Assembly (NCBI GenBank): GCA_017481875.1
Contig: JAFUOP010000048.1
Coordinates: 1-60,200 of the forward strand
Length of the DNA: 60,200 nt
DNA from: Bacteroidaceae bacterium
Lineage (GTDB): Bacteria > Bacteroidota > Bacteroidia > Bacteroidales > Bacteroidaceae
Direction: 5' to 3'
The notes beneath the pieces were generated by a model. It saw nothing but the letters and a program-made list of their open reading frames with translations, was not told the DNA's origin and ran no database searches. Position 1 is the first letter of the stretch. Each line of letters begins with the position of its first letter. The position numbers and the translations under genes were made by a program. This document shows positions 26,091 through 34,686 of the stretch, in pieces.

Positions 26091-26102
26091 AATATTTATA
26101 TT

Positions 26103-26519
26103 ATGCTTCCACTTCTTAATCACATCAAAAAAGTTGAGTTCATAGAAGCTCGTTTATTGAGGGATTGTACTGTCATTAACGGTGTCGGATTTTTGCTGAA
26201 TGGTTGGCGCAATTGGCAGGAATTACCAACCGTCGGCCTCTCATCAGCAACCGTTTCTTCGAAGATAGTGAAGAAGAACACTATCTACACGGTTAAACTC
26301 ACGGCTACACTCAAGGAGAAATTCGAGCCACTGAACAGGCATCTGTGCTATAGGCTGACAACCGTTACCGGTGGCCAGTTCATTCTCGGTACATTTGATA
26401 AGCCTTATGTCATTTCTACCGTTACGGATAATTATCCGGGAACGGTTACAGAAAAAGCAGGGACAACTCTCACTGCCGAATACTCGAATATATTCGGTTT
26501 ACTCGCCATTTTGGATTAG
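26103..26519 (+). CDS. Phage structural-type protein of unknown function
   Basis: 138 residues, almost entirely beta by pattern (NTIYTVKLTATLKEKF, YRLTTVTGGQFILGTF), Thr-rich, ending LAILD. Fits a small head, tail or Ig-like decoration protein. First gene of the head block; the head protease starts 60 nt later. Confidence 0.65.
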   Translation: MLPLLNHIKKVEFIEARLLRDCTVINGVGFLLNGWRNWQELPTVGLSSATVSSKIVKKNTIYTVKLTATLKEKFEPLNRHLCYRLTTVTGGQFILGTFDKPYVISTVTDNYPGTVTEKAGTTLTAEYSNIFGLLAILD

Positions 26520-26579
26520 TTGAACGGTTTTTGGTCTTTTTAATAGAGGAAATGTATGTTTTTATTTGCGTAAAATATT

Positions 26580-27599
26580 ATGCAAATGGACTATCAACTT
26601 ATTCTTGACTATGTAATCGGGTACGGAAATTGTACCAAGTCTTATGTCCGTGATGTTCTTGCCAAACATAAGGGTAAGCCGGTAAATGTGCTTATCTCAT
26701 CGTATGGCGGTTTGCTGAGCGACGGACTTGACATTATGCAACAGTTCCGCGACCATGGAGACGTTACTGTGTATATTTCGGGCTTTACAGCATCGGCTGC
26801 AACAGTGGTTGCTATGGGTGCCAAAAAGGTCGTAATGGGCAAATATTCAATGTTCCTTATACACAAGTGCTCAAACTACATTGATGCCTGGGGCAGTTAC
26901 AATGCCGACCAGCTTCAGCAATTGATTGATGAACTGGTGGCCAATAAGGAGCAGAACGACAAGATTGATGTTGTTCTTGCGAACCTTTATGCCGACAAGT
27001 GCAAAAAGAGTGTAGAGGATATGAAGACTATCCTCCAGGAGGGCAAATGGCTCAATTCTGAAGAGGCAAAGAACATAGGCTTCATCGATGAGATTTCTTC
27101 TTTTGACGAGAAGATAAATCTTACAGGAAATGAGCGCCGACGTATCATGAACCTGGGCTTGCCGACTGAAGGACTCCCTGCAGAGGACAATCCTTCATGG
27201 TTCAATGCGCTTTTTGAGAGACTCAAGGCTTTCAGTAAGGCTGGCTTACCTGACAATGGCGAAAAACTAAATAATTCCACAACAATGAAGAAAAAGTTCA
27301 ATTCCCTCGGCAAGGTCCTCAACAAGGAGGAATTTGCCACCGCCGATGACGGCGCAGTTACAATGACTGGTGAGGAGATGCAGGCTGTCGAGGATCGTCT
27401 TGCCTCGCTTGAGAACGACATCAACGAAAGGGATACTACCATCGCGCAGCGTGATGAGCGTATCACTGAGCTTGAGTCGCAGATTGAGAACCTGCAGAAA
27501 CAACCCGGCGATGAGACAACAGATGTGCTTCCTGTAGAGGATTCTCTTAGGGTGGCCGAAGAGAGTAAAAAATTGTACGACAAAATTAAAGACCTTTAA
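26580..27599 (+). CDS. ClpP-like head maturation protease fused to scaffold
   Basis: 339 residues. Residues 1-185 are an S14/ClpP-type protease: NVLISSYGGLLSDGL, nucleophile Ser in GFTASAATVVAMGA, catalytic His in MFLIHKCSN. The C-terminal 105 residues are a charged coiled coil (EEMQAVEDRL ... LESQIENLQKQ), as in phage scaffolds. An internal ATG at 27285, preceded by a Lys/Asn/Thr linker and starting MKKKFNSLGKVL, could make a separate scaffold, as lambda C/Nu3 do. The major capsid gene starts 2 nt after the stop. Confidence 0.9.
   Translation: MQMDYQLILDYVIGYGNCTKSYVRDVLAKHKGKPVNVLISSYGGLLSDGLDIMQQFRDHGDVTVYISGFTASAATVVAMGAKKVVMGKYSMFLIHKCSNYIDAWGSYNADQLQQLIDELVANKEQNDKIDVVLANLYADKCKKSVEDMKTILQEGKWLNSEEAKNIGFIDEISSFDEKINLTGNERRRIMNLGLPTEGLPAEDNPSWFNALFERLKAFSKAGLPDNGEKLNNSTTMKKKFNSLGKVLNKEEFATADDGAVTMTGEEMQAVEDRLASLENDINERDTTIAQRDERITELESQIENLQKQPGDETTDVLPVEDSLRVAEESKKLYDKIKDL
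27285..27599 (+). CDS. Possible internal scaffold product (nested start)
   Basis: In-frame ATG inside the protease gene. Would give a 104-residue acidic coiled-coil protein. Bacteroidetes seldom use Shine-Dalgarno sequences, so absence of one says little; the upstream bases are A-rich, as at real starts in this phylum. Confidence 0.35.
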   Translation: MKKKFNSLGKVLNKEEFATADDGAVTMTGEEMQAVEDRLASLENDINERDTTIAQRDERITELESQIENLQKQPGDETTDVLPVEDSLRVAEESKKLYDKIKDL

Positions 27600-27601
27600 C
27601 T

Positions 27602-28570
27602 ATGGCTGAAGAAACTACAAAAGTTAAGATTACGCCAGAAGAACTGGCTACATCTGCACGAAAGTATCGTAAGACACTGCTTATGATGCCTGTTCATGCA
27701 ATGGGAAAGACATTAGCTCATATGACACCTCGTTATGGTATCCGTTATGCTGAAACAATTGGAGAACTTTCAGGTGACATGGAGATGGGTCCTTATTCTG
27801 AAACAAGAGTGGACAACGAAAAAGTTGAGATAAAGGGTAGAACTCTTTTTACATACTTCGGTTCTGTTGTGAAAAACTTCTCTCCTAATAGTGTCGTAGG
27901 TTCTATCTATGATGCTGCGCAGACTAAAGGCGAGGCCCTTAAGCGTACAGAAATAGCACAGAGGGTTGTATCTTTCCTTGCAGCTAAAGTAGGCAAGAAC
28001 CTTAATGCTGCTATCTGGAATGCAGTTCGAAATCCCGAAGGTAGTACTTCTAAAGACTTGTTCAATGGCTTTGACACTATTGCAGCCAATGAGATTTCTG
28101 ATGGCAATATCGCTGTTGCTAAGAAGAATCTCTATGAGTTCACAGAACCTATCACTGTAAACAATGCTGTTGAACAGCTCAAATCATTCTGTCGTGCTGC
28201 AGATTCTGTTCTCCGTGATCGTGATGAACTCAAACTTTATGTATCGCAGGACATCTACGATGCGTATGTAGACGACTACCAGGCTACGGTCGGTCCCATC
28301 GTTTATAACAAGACTTTTGACAAGTTGACTGTTGAGGGTTTTGATAATGTTGAACTTGTTGTCTTGGCCAACAAGAAAAATTCTCCTTTCATTCAGTTGT
28401 CAACCAAAAATAATATGCAGGTAGGATTCAACCAGCGTGGTGAGGAGGAGCATATCGCTATTGAGAAGTACAAGAGCTTTGTGCTTACTTTCGAGGCTAC
28501 AATGTTTATGGGTTGCCAGTATGAGAGCATTTCACCTGAGGTGCTGCTTGTTGGTAAACTCGCATCTTAA
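27602..28570 (+). CDS. Major capsid protein (HK97-fold candidate)
   Basis: 322 residues, of normal size for a phage capsid without a long delta domain (scaffolding comes from the gene upstream). An N-terminal helical part is followed by regularly mixed alpha/beta (LFTYFGSVVKNFSPNS, KLYVSQDIYDAYVDDYQ, VELVVLANKKNSPFIQL, QVGFNQRGEEEHIAIEKY). Position directly behind protease/scaffold supports the call. AT-richer codon choice than neighbours suggests high expression or different ancestry; not measured. Confidence 0.82.
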   Translation: MAEETTKVKITPEELATSARKYRKTLLMMPVHAMGKTLAHMTPRYGIRYAETIGELSGDMEMGPYSETRVDNEKVEIKGRTLFTYFGSVVKNFSPNSVVGSIYDAAQTKGEALKRTEIAQRVVSFLAAKVGKNLNAAIWNAVRNPEGSTSKDLFNGFDTIAANEISDGNIAVAKKNLYEFTEPITVNNAVEQLKSFCRAADSVLRDRDELKLYVSQDIYDAYVDDYQATVGPIVYNKTFDKLTVEGFDNVELVVLANKKNSPFIQLSTKNNMQVGFNQRGEEEHIAIEKYKSFVLTFEATMFMGCQYESISPEVLLVGKLAS

Positions 28571-28580
28571 GAAAGGAGGT
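28571..28580 (+). promoter_or_regulatory. Perfect Shine-Dalgarno sequence
   Basis: GAAAGGAGGT, fully complementary to the 16S rRNA 3' end, 4 nt before the ATG at 28585. Strong SD sites are exceptional in Bacteroidetes, whose ribosomes hide the anti-SD. Confidence 0.8.
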
Positions 28581-28584
28581 AAAT

Positions 28585-29175
28585 ATGGCTACTAAATGTA
28601 ATTCTAAAATATATTCATCGCTTCGTTTCTGCGGTGGCAAGACTGTGCTTCCCGGTATCAAAAGGACCGTTTATTTCATCTCTGCATATGACATTGTGAA
28701 ATGGCCAAAACTGCCGAACATCGAGGACGCTGCAAGTATGGCCGATATTGCTGTGCTTGTGGGTGATTACGGTCTTGCAGCTGACGCTAAGTGGAAACGT
28801 ATGGATGTGCTTACTACTGACTCCGACATCTCTTCTGAGTCGCAGGGTGATGCTCCATCGAAGACCTTCATCAACAAGTGTAACTTGAAGCATGCCGGCC
28901 GTAACGAAGAGGCTACCGGCTTCTGTCGTATGGCCAACAGTGACAACCTTGTTTATCTTGTTGAACAGCGTGATGGCGGTTTCCGTGTTATCGGTAACGA
29001 TATGTTCGAGACAAACACTAAACCTTCACAGGCTTCAGGAGCCAAGGAGACAGATACCAGTGGCACAACCATCGCTATCGAGGTTACTGACCTTTGCCCG
29101 GCTCCTTTCTACAAAGGAAAGATTGAGACCGAGGATGGTGACATCGATGCCTCTACCGGCGAAGCTGCTGAATAA
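28585..29175 (+). CDS. Putative tail tube protein
   Basis: 196 residues, beta-rich, with an acidic Ser/Thr-rich loop and tail. The gene directly behind the capsid, long hairpin behind it and predicted high expression (perfect SD) fit a major structural protein; a tail tube is most likely since tape measure and tip are encoded elsewhere. An alternative is a head decoration protein. No motif decides between these. Confidence 0.55.
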   Translation: MATKCNSKIYSSLRFCGGKTVLPGIKRTVYFISAYDIVKWPKLPNIEDAASMADIAVLVGDYGLAADAKWKRMDVLTTDSDISSESQGDAPSKTFINKCNLKHAGRNEEATGFCRMANSDNLVYLVEQRDGGFRVIGNDMFETNTKPSQASGAKETDTSGTTIAIEVTDLCPAPFYKGKIETEDGDIDASTGEAAE

Positions 29176-29200
29176 TTAAAGTAAAAATCGTTGTGTGTAT

Positions 29201-29244
29201 GGTCGGCAGTTCTGGCAATTTCTTGTTAGTCCTGCCGACCTTTT
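29201..29244 (+). terminator. Hairpin after the tail tube gene
   Basis: GGTCGGCAG (29201-29209) pairs with CTGCCGACC (29232-29240) around a 22-nt loop, followed by TTTT. May partly terminate or stabilise the upstream transcript. Confidence 0.6.
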
Positions 29245-29256
29245 GACTTAAATACT

Positions 29257-30030
29257 ATGGACAATAATTTGACTAAACAGATTCAGGAGTGGCTTGACAC
29301 TCCGGTAAGTGAGAGAAATATTTCTGTCGGCGCAGAAATGCTGCTTAAACTCAACCGTAATCGTATTCTATACCAGAACATCATTCGCCGCGGTGTGAAG
29401 ATGATGGGCAAGCTTGAATACGAGCTCAAGAAGTATCATCGTATGCGCATAGACAACAAGACTGTTGCCGATGTGGTACGTCTCGAAAAGGAGGTTATGC
29501 CCAAAGTGCAGAAGTTTGTTGAGGAGGAGCCTGCCAAGGCTGAACACGCAGGCAAACGCGAGGATCACGATGAACTCCCCGAGGAGATACAGGCTCTATG
29601 GGATGAGAACTTTGAGCAGTATGCCAAAGTGAAAGCTCTCTTTGAGGAGTTGAAGGCGATGGCAAATATGGAGCCTTGCGACCGCTATGAAAAATTGAAG
29701 CTCCTGGACGAGGCCGAGAGCAAATATCGCAAGAACTTAGCGGATTACGATGCTTATCTTAAGGAAAAACCTTTTCCTGAAGATAAGGATGATAAGGAAG
29801 ATAACTTCCCGATGGACCCGGCAGAACTGGCCAAAGAAATCAATAACTCAAGGAAGTATATCTCAAGCAACAAGGATAAACTTGCCGCTTTGATTGAGAA
29901 GGACCAGGAAAAGGCCGAGGCTCTGCGTGCCAAGATGCAGGAGCGAGTTGATACAATACAGTCTGCAGGTGTCCCTTTCTCGCCTGACCAGCAGACCGAA
30001 TTGGAATCTTTGGGCATAATCTTCAAGTGA
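29257..30030 (+). CDS. Phage coiled-coil protein of unknown function
   Basis: 257 residues, very charged and almost all helical; two coiled-coil stretches, one about 50-90 and one about 190-235. No membrane segment. Size and position could suit a tail chaperone or scaffolding partner, but nothing proves it. The next gene starts 1 nt after the stop. Confidence 0.6.
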   Translation: MDNNLTKQIQEWLDTPVSERNISVGAEMLLKLNRNRILYQNIIRRGVKMMGKLEYELKKYHRMRIDNKTVADVVRLEKEVMPKVQKFVEEEPAKAEHAGKREDHDELPEEIQALWDENFEQYAKVKALFEELKAMANMEPCDRYEKLKLLDEAESKYRKNLADYDAYLKEKPFPEDKDDKEDNFPMDPAELAKEINNSRKYISSNKDKLAALIEKDQEKAEALRAKMQERVDTIQSAGVPFSPDQQTELESLGIIFK

Positions 30031-30031
30031 T

Positions 30032-30511
30032 ATGCCTGTAGAGTTGGTAAAGTTCGAGAATAGGCCTTTGCAGGCTTATTTCTCGAACACTACTCAACTT
30101 GCCGATGTCATCGCCTCGATTCTGGAACACATCGGCCCGGCAGAGATTGTGATATCCACCTTCTCTACCAGCGAAGAGTTCCTCAGACGGATATTCCGTT
30201 ATAAACGAGACGGGAAAATAACATCGGCCACTCTCTTTTGTGATTTGAAGGCTGCAAGAAAAACAGTCCATCTTTACAAGTTCATTACGGAACTTTTTGA
30301 TGCTGTATATCTTGCCGAAAACCATTCAAAGGTACTTTTGCTTTCAAATAAGAATTATAAAATATCTGTTGTTACCTCGCAGAACCAAACAAGAGGAGAC
30401 CGCTTTGAGTGCGGTGTCGTTTCATCATCTGCAGAGCTGTTTGATGTACTCGCCAAAGGTTTTGCCTGTATGCAAGAAAAATCATTGCCTATCGATGGAC
30501 TTCTCGGATAA
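30032..30511 (+). CDS. Half-size phospholipase D-like (HKD) protein
   Basis: 159 residues. Shape of a single PLD repeat: a Rossmann-like start (AEIVISTFSTSEEFLRRI), then HSKVLLLSN (H98, K100) and SVVTSQNQTRGDRFECGVV. This is the HxK(x)4D...GSxN motif with Asn where Asp is usual and TSQN for GSxN. Single-repeat PLD nucleases work as dimers. Lies between the tail and terminase genes and overlaps the next gene, so it belongs to the packaging operon. Confidence 0.6.
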   Translation: MPVELVKFENRPLQAYFSNTTQLADVIASILEHIGPAEIVISTFSTSEEFLRRIFRYKRDGKITSATLFCDLKAARKTVHLYKFITELFDAVYLAENHSKVLLLSNKNYKISVVTSQNQTRGDRFECGVVSSSAELFDVLAKGFACMQEKSLPIDGLLG

Positions 30512-30770
30512 TATAATCAATCAAATTCAGGAACTGGCCGAGGCATTAACCCCGGTGAGTGACATTGCAGCTCTGCTCGATATCGATGAGAACGAATTGC
30601 GCGAGGAAATCAACTATGTAAATTCGCCGGTGCGCCGTGCTTACAATAAAGGTAAAGCGAAGACTGCACTGGCTTTGCGTAAGCAGGAACTTGAACTTGC
30701 GCGAGTCGGTTCGCCTCTTGCAGTCCAGCTTACTGCCACTTACATCAAGGATATGACAATCGATGAGTAA
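30495..30770 (+). CDS. Small HTH protein, terminase small subunit candidate
   Basis: 91 residues from the ATG at 30495, overlapping the PLD-like gene by 17 nt. An HTH-type start (IQELAEALTPVSDIAALLDIDENELREEI), then a helix with RRAYNKGKAKTALALRKQELELA, the layout of many terminase small subunits. Two nt separate it from the next gene. Confidence 0.6.
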   Translation: MDFSDNIINQIQELAEALTPVSDIAALLDIDENELREEINYVNSPVRRAYNKGKAKTALALRKQELELARVGSPLAVQLTATYIKDMTIDE

Positions 30771-30772
30771 CT

Positions 30773-31393
30773 ATGCCACTGCCAGCTATCATAGATACCG
30801 CCCGTGAATATTTGTTCAGTGACGTTGCCGATATGACTCTGCACTGTCTGCCTGCAGCTACGCAGACGCACATCCTGCGTCTGCGAGATCTTTATAACTA
30901 CTGGCTGCAGCACCCCAAGGCCGCCGACAAGGAAATAGTCCTGAAACTGCAGAACGATTACTGTTTGGCTAAAAGCCAGGCATACACTGACCTCTCTATC
31001 CTCAAGACTCTCCTGGGCGAACTGCAGAAGACAACCAAGGATTATCATCGCTTTCGCTTCAATCAGATGATTCAAGAGGCCTACGAGTTGGCCCGAGTTC
31101 AGAAGGATGCCAAGGCTATGCAGGCTGCAGCAGCTCAATATGCCAAGTACAATCAGCTGGACAAAGAGGATGCTCTCAACTTCGACTATGAGAAAATAAT
31201 CGTGCAGACTTTCGTGCCGACAGAAGATCCTTCGGTTGCCGGATTCAAACCTATTCCCAACATCCGTGAGAAGATACGCAGTAAGATTGACTTCTATAGT
31301 CAGGACAGTGAGTTTATTGAGGAGATTGAAATTGAAGAGGCTGATTACAATCCCGATGAAATCTTTAATGTGAAAAATGGAGACTCCAAATAA
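30773..31393 (+). CDS. Terminase-associated protein (second small subunit candidate)
   Basis: 206 residues, helical to about residue 145, then an acidic stretch ending DSK. Ends inside the terminase large subunit gene (17-nt overlap), so the two are coupled. A DNA-recognition or large-subunit-binding role is likely from place and shape. Confidence 0.6.
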   Translation: MPLPAIIDTAREYLFSDVADMTLHCLPAATQTHILRLRDLYNYWLQHPKAADKEIVLKLQNDYCLAKSQAYTDLSILKTLLGELQKTTKDYHRFRFNQMIQEAYELARVQKDAKAMQAAAAQYAKYNQLDKEDALNFDYEKIIVQTFVPTEDPSVAGFKPIPNIREKIRSKIDFYSQDSEFIEEIEIEEADYNPDEIFNVKNGDSK

Positions 31394-33005
31394 AGTTTTC
31401 CTGAACGATATTCAACAGGAGGTTATGTATATCGGCGCAAAGGACACTGTCCTTTGTGCTGGTCGTGCGTTGGGTAAGGGTGTCATTCACGCAATGTATA
31501 ACTTGCGTAATTTCCAGAGAATGCCCCGTTCAATTACCGGCTTTGTTGTGGCCAACTGTAAACGTGGTCTTACCAATACGCTTCCGTCAATGTTGGTGCA
31601 CTGGGAGAACTGGGGATTCAAACGTGATATCCATTGGGTTATCGGCAGAAAACCTCCTCGAGCCTGGAAATGGCCAGAGCCTATATTTCGCCCCGAGAAC
31701 TATGACAATGTCATATCGTTCTATAACGGCTCCATCGGATATCTTATCTCTCAAGACCGTTCGGGTACCTCCAACTCGCAGAGTTATGATGCTCTGGATA
31801 TCGACGAGGCAAAGTTCATTGACTTTGCCCAGCTCAAGGATGAAACATTTCCGGCGAATCGAGGAAACAGACAATACTTTGGCAAGTGCTGTTTCCATCA
31901 CGGTATGCTGATAACCTCGGATATGCCTACAACAAAGAAAGGCAGTTGGTTTCTTGATTATTCAACCAAGTGCGACCAGGAATTGATTGATGTCATCAAG
32001 GGTATTGTCTTTGAAATATGGAAAGTAAAGAACCGTATTGCTGAGCTTCAGCGAAGTGGCAAGCCTGTTCCTGAATATACAAGGCAGTATCTCGGCCAAC
32101 TGAACCGCGACCTGTGCCGGTTGCGTTCTGTTGCCGTCTACTACCGTGAGGCTTCAACCATATATAACCTTGCGGTCCTTGGAGAGGCTTTCATCGCCCA
32201 GCTCAAGAGAGATTTACCGCCTCTTACTTTCCAGACATCGGTGATGTGTAGGCGCATCGGTCTGTCACGCGATGGCTTCTATAATTCTTTGACCGAGCGT
32301 AATTATTATTCTTCAACAGATTTCTCTGTACTTGACAACCTGGAGTATCGTTTTGATGATATACAGAATGCCGGCTATGCTATCGATGCGGATGTTGATA
32401 GGTTTGCTCCTATTGCCATTGCGTTTGACTACAATGCCAATATCAACTGGCTCGTTGCCGGGCAAGTGAAAGATGGGAAACTGCGAATCATCAAATCTTT
32501 TTTCGTAAAGTATGAGCGTAAGCTCGTGGAACTGGTTGCTGACTTCTGCAACTACTATCGTCATCACAAACGAAAAGAGGTTATCTTCTATTACGACTCT
32601 ACGGCTCTGGGTAGTAACTATGCTGTGAATGATGAGGATTTCCGTTGGGTAATTGTCAATGCTTTCAAGAAGCAGGGATGGCTGGTGCGAGATACCAACA
32701 CTTACATCGGTAAGCCTATGCACCACCCAGAGAAGCAGCTACTCATTAACCGAATGTTGTCCGGACGTGCACGACTGCAGATCCTGTTCAACCGCGAGAA
32801 CAATGAGGACCTGCTCATATCGATACAGACCGCCGGAGTCTATAATGGCCATAAGGATAAACGCGGTGAGAAGCTTGCCGAGACCGAAGAGGATAAACTC
32901 GAGAGCAGAACCGACGGCAGTGATGCCTTTGATACATTGGCCATCGGCTGTGAACGATTCCCAATCAGTACATACGATGTCGGTATTACCTCCGTGTTCA
33001 AGTAG
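31377..33005 (+). CDS. terL: Terminase large subunit
   Basis: 542 residues. N-terminal ATPase: Walker A-like GRALGKGV (29-36) and Walker B with catalytic Glu in ALDIDEAKF (about 139-147). C-terminal RNase H-like nuclease: first acidic strand PIAIAFDYNANINW, second in VIFYYDSTAL, last in GSDAFDTLAIG. It powers DNA packaging and cuts the concatemer. Followed by a hairpin terminator, then 650 bp of non-coding DNA and cargo, so the packaging operon ends here. Confidence 0.92.
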   Translation: METPNKVFLNDIQQEVMYIGAKDTVLCAGRALGKGVIHAMYNLRNFQRMPRSITGFVVANCKRGLTNTLPSMLVHWENWGFKRDIHWVIGRKPPRAWKWPEPIFRPENYDNVISFYNGSIGYLISQDRSGTSNSQSYDALDIDEAKFIDFAQLKDETFPANRGNRQYFGKCCFHHGMLITSDMPTTKKGSWFLDYSTKCDQELIDVIKGIVFEIWKVKNRIAELQRSGKPVPEYTRQYLGQLNRDLCRLRSVAVYYREASTIYNLAVLGEAFIAQLKRDLPPLTFQTSVMCRRIGLSRDGFYNSLTERNYYSSTDFSVLDNLEYRFDDIQNAGYAIDADVDRFAPIAIAFDYNANINWLVAGQVKDGKLRIIKSFFVKYERKLVELVADFCNYYRHHKRKEVIFYYDSTALGSNYAVNDEDFRWVIVNAFKKQGWLVRDTNTYIGKPMHHPEKQLLINRMLSGRARLQILFNRENNEDLLISIQTAGVYNGHKDKRGEKLAETEEDKLESRTDGSDAFDTLAIGCERFPISTYDVGITSVFK

Positions 33006-33024
33006 GTAATCGGCGAATAGGTAG

Positions 33025-33052
33025 GGCACTCAAATCGAGTGTCCTTTTTTTA
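33025..33052 (+). terminator. Terminator after terminase
   Basis: GGGCACTC (33025-33032) and GAGTGTCC (33038-33045) with one G-U pair, then seven T. Confidence 0.85.
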
Positions 33053-33660
33053 TGCGCGCATTCGCGCTTACCGCCGTTGTCGCTCGGCATATTCCGCTAA
33101 AAATGAAATCGGTAATCGGCGCTCGGGCGGAGGGCGCTGGGGGGTATCCTGACCCTTAACCGCATAAAATGCGGCGGGGCGCTCGCGTAATTGCCCGATA
33201 CTCATTCAATTACGCTCGCGAGGGGCGGAAAAAATCCAAATTTCTCGAATTTTCCCCGTTTTTTCGATAGGTAATTCATTCTTTTTCAAGCGCCTGCAAA
33301 AGGGTGCGCGCGGCGAAATTCCTTTCATTTTTGACATATTTCTTTCAGATATGCAATATGAACAGAATTTCGCGGTTCCGTACCCTGCTTGTATTTTCTC
33401 CGTCTCTTCATCAAGTTTCAAGACCGAATACTGCACGGGTGTTCTTGTTTCTATTGCGATAGCGTTGCTATCTGTTTTTTGCTCTTTTTCTCCCACTTCG
33501 CCTTTTAATTAAATCCTTTGTATAGCGACCGTTCTGTGTTTCCCTTTTTCCGCTGCAAAGGTACTTTCGCCATCTCGCTAATCAAGGTCAGGCCGATGGT
33601 TTCTCAACTCTACACAAGCGGAGACAGCTTTTTTCAGAACAACGGTAATGAGTATGTGAT
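33053..33660. other. GC-rich non-coding stretch with inverted repeats
   Basis: About 600 bases without a convincing gene. The first 180 are far GC-richer than the rest of the phage. Structures: CCGCAT-AAA-ATGCGG (33160-33174); CGTAATTG (33186-33193) facing CAATTACG (33207-33214), with GCTCGCG repeated at both outer edges (33181-33187, 33214-33220); the 10-mer GTAATCGGCG occurs near 33007 and 33111. Adjacent to terminase, so a packaging site or an imported oriT are both conceivable. A minus-strand -7 box (reads TACCTTTG, 33556-33563) precedes a weak minus-strand frame. Confidence 0.5.
33206..33496 (-). CDS. Weak minus-strand frame, possible small cargo gene
   Basis: 96 residues starting MGEKEQKTDSNAIAIE, with a -7 box (33556-33563) about 60 nt upstream. 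Two Cys pairs (FCSYC; PFCRR) but low-complexity basic C-terminus overlapping the inverted repeat. No family recognised. May be non-coding. Confidence 0.25.
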   Translation of the reverse strand: MGEKEQKTDSNAIAIETRTPVQYSVLKLDEETEKIQAGYGTAKFCSYCISERNMSKMKGISPRAPFCRRLKKNELPIEKTGKIREIWIFSAPRERN

Positions 33661-33714
33661 ATGCTGAACGAGTTCGAGATATGGAGACTATGTGTAAAGG
33701 AATTTAGAAAGGTT

Positions 33715-34092
33715 ATGAAACAGATTAGCGAAGAAAAGAAAAAACGCGCCCAGGAGCGCAGACAGCAGTTGAGCGCATTATCGCGCGAATTAAAAGCAGT
33801 GGCCAATCTTACAGGAGAGGCCGACAGCGTGAACGAGTTGCTGAAAGGTTATTACGCGAGCACATACGGCACAACCGACCTCCGCACCTTTGAGGAATGG
33901 AAGAAAGCCGGCTACACAGTGAAGAAAGGGCAACAGTCATATATGATATGGGCAACACCCAAGGCTACCAAATCGGAACGCGAGAGAGTGGCCGAGGCAA
34001 AGGCCAAAGGAGAGCAAGCAACCGAGCGAGAGGATTATTTCCCAGTGTGCCACCTCTTCGATATTAAACAAGTTCATACAATAACAAAATAA
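33715..34092 (+). CDS. ArdC-like ssDNA-binding domain protein (cargo gene)
   Basis: 125 residues from the ATG at 33715, which begins the conserved part (an earlier in-frame ATG at 33661 would add 18). Pattern of the ArdC/DUF1738 N-terminal domain: SVNELLKGYY, LRTFEEWKKAGYTVKKGQQS, YMIWATPK, YFPVCHLFD. No protease part follows. Small proteins of this kind are common on Bacteroidales conjugative elements, so this is out of place in a phage structural operon. Followed by another cargo gene after 52 nt. Confidence 0.7.
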   Translation: MKQISEEKKKRAQERRQQLSALSRELKAVANLTGEADSVNELLKGYYASTYGTTDLRTFEEWKKAGYTVKKGQQSYMIWATPKATKSERERVAEAKAKGEQATEREDYFPVCHLFDIKQVHTITK

Positions 34093-34144
34093 GCGGACAC
34101 CGCGCGACAGGTGTATAGTATTAACTCCTTAAATTTATAGAACT

Positions 34145-34669
34145 ATGGAGACAACAAAAAAGAACATCGAGAGTGCAAACGTAATGAACAACGCAACAGC
34201 AGAGGCTGGCAAAATTATTGTTGCCACCGTGCCTCCAGTGAAAGGCAACGAGGTTGCCCCCTCTGGAACTCCCCCAGCTCCCAAGGCAGAGAAGAAGGGC
34301 AAGGAGGCCAAGCCCAAGAGCGAGGCACAGCGCAAGGCCGAAGAACTACAGCGAGAGATGGAGCGCAAGCAGGCCGAGCTTGCCGAGTGCCTCAAGGTGC
34401 TTGAGGCGAAGAAGGAACTTTCAGCCAAGCGTACAAAGTTTATCGAGACGCTTGACCAAATCAACACCGCAGAAGAGGTGCTCAATGAGGATGACACTTT
34501 CGAGGTTACAAACTACCGCCTCATTTTCGCGAACTCGGGCGCGCCCTCATACCGCGAGGAGAGCATTTTCAAGATATCGAACCGTGAGCTCTTGTTGCAC
34601 TTTGTGGATTTCATCCGCGATAAGATAAACAAGAAAATTGCCGAGATTGAGGCCGAACTCGTTAAATAA
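34145..34669 (+). CDS. Ala/Lys/Glu-rich coiled-coil protein (cargo gene)
   Basis: 174 residues. Disordered Ala/Pro/Lys-rich N-terminus, a long charged coiled coil (about 60-120), then a folded end (FEVTNYRLIFANSGAPSYREESIF). Typical of small accessory proteins on Bacteroidales mobile DNA. A terminator closes the cassette. Confidence 0.65.
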   Translation: METTKKNIESANVMNNATAEAGKIIVATVPPVKGNEVAPSGTPPAPKAEKKGKEAKPKSEAQRKAEELQREMERKQAELAECLKVLEAKKELSAKRTKFIETLDQINTAEEVLNEDDTFEVTNYRLIFANSGAPSYREESIFKISNRELLLHFVDFIRDKINKKIAEIEAELVK

Positions 34670-34686
34670 CGGCCACAGCGAGAAAG

